This document shows, one piece after another, positions 63,723 through 64,000 of a DNA stretch of 64,000 bases. The notes under the pieces were generated by a model that searched no databases, was not told where the DNA came from, and was given only the letters and a program-made list of their open reading frames with translations. The stretch is taken from NCBI RefSeq assembly GCF_000202835.1, contig NC_015186.1, forward strand, positions 3,133,501-3,197,500. Reading direction: 5' to 3'. A program made the translations under genes and the position numbers. Within the stretch, counting starts at the first letter, position 1, and every line of letters begins with the position of its first letter. The DNA is from Acidiphilium multivorum AIU301. Its GTDB lineage: Bacteria; Pseudomonadota; Alphaproteobacteria; Acetobacterales; Acetobacteraceae.

Positions 63723-64000
63723 CGCCGTCCTCCCTTGCGCATGCCCTGGACCCGGATATTGGCGACCATCGCGATCAGGATGGCGGCGCCGATGATCATG
63801 TCGAAGGTGAAGGCGTTGATGCCGGCGAGGGTGAAGCCGTCCTGCAGCACGCCGAGCACGGTGGCGCCGAGCAGCCCGCCGATGATCGTGCCCGAGCCGC
63901 CGGCGAGGCTGGTGCCGCCGATCACGCCCGAGGCGACGGCGAGGAACATCACGTTGGTGCCACCGGCGAGCGGATCGGTCGAGCCGATGCGGAACGCTTC
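63719..64000 (-). CDS. Sugar ABC permease, N-terminal part beyond window edge
   Basis: The C-terminal 93 residues of an RbsC-like permease, open to the right edge. EAFRIGSTDPLAGGTNVMFL is followed by VIGGTSLAGGSGTIIGGLLG, the conserved late motif of ribose-type permeases, then a hydrophobic segment and a basic tail (RVQGMRKGGRR). It belongs with the single-domain ATPase that it overlaps. Confidence 0.9.
   Translation of the reverse strand, partial: EAFRIGSTDPLAGGTNVMFLAVASGVIGGTSLAGGSGTIIGGLLGATVLGVLQDGFTLAGINAFTFDMIIGAAILIAMVANIRVQGMRKGGRR

Overview
The window looks like chromosomal DNA from a high-GC alphaproteobacterium. The long ClpS N-terminus, the 41-residue cysteine-poor L36, the glcDEF set and the many oxidative sugar genes fit Acetobacteraceae, and an Acidiphilium-like genus is my best guess. 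That placement is an inference from protein style, not from a search. Genes are dense, with many ATGA-type overlaps. I see no rRNA, tRNA, CRISPR array or insertion sequence.

Left part (1-25114), mostly housekeeping: argF-argD (argF cut by the left edge), ppx, a DUF2147 protein, an LpxR-like lipid A deacylase, clpS-clpA ending in a clear terminator, a GT-C type membrane protein, glcDEF and rpmJ. A tight plus-strand operon follows: membrane protein, D-amino-acid aminotransferase, pyrH, frr, uppS, cdsA, dxr, rseP. Then come ilvC and cysK-DedA-sulfotransferase.

Middle part (25122-39681), a polyol/sugar locus. A HAD hydrolase and a xylulokinase-like FGGY kinase diverge from a SorC-family regulator, with a palindromic operator between them. 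Downstream of the regulator are a binding protein, two permeases, two unequal ABC ATPases, an erythritol-kinase-like FGGY kinase, a 2-hydroxyacid dehydrogenase, two class II aldolase-fold proteins and a GlpD-like FAD dehydrogenase. The set suggests import, phosphorylation, oxidation and retro-aldol cleavage of a polyol. It lacks the isomerases of the classical erythritol pathway.

Next (40476-46069) is an acyl-CoA cluster: acyl-CoA dehydrogenase, CaiB/BaiF CoA-transferase, mesaconyl-CoA-hydratase-like protein, MaoC hydratase, an enoyl-CoA hydratase remnant and an SDR.

The most unusual region is 46139-51673 on the minus strand. It reads as a divergent Fap-type functional amyloid system: a sigma-54 activator without a receiver domain, a FapF-like outer-membrane channel with an N-terminal coiled coil, three small exported proteins sharing one Asn/Gln repeat motif, a FapD-like periplasmic C39 cysteine peptidase and one more small exported protein. 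A textbook sigma-54 promoter with a palindromic upstream site precedes the first subunit gene. A chemoreceptor gene lies beyond an AT-rich spacer.

Right part (54021-64000), one minus-strand run for oxidative sugar catabolism: ribose-type ABC transporter parts, a sugar 1-dehydrogenase (SDR), two SMP-30 lactonases, 2-keto-3-deoxygalactonokinase and KDPGal aldolase. This is a De Ley-Doudoroff-type galactose route whose dehydratase is not in the window. The last permease is cut by the right edge.
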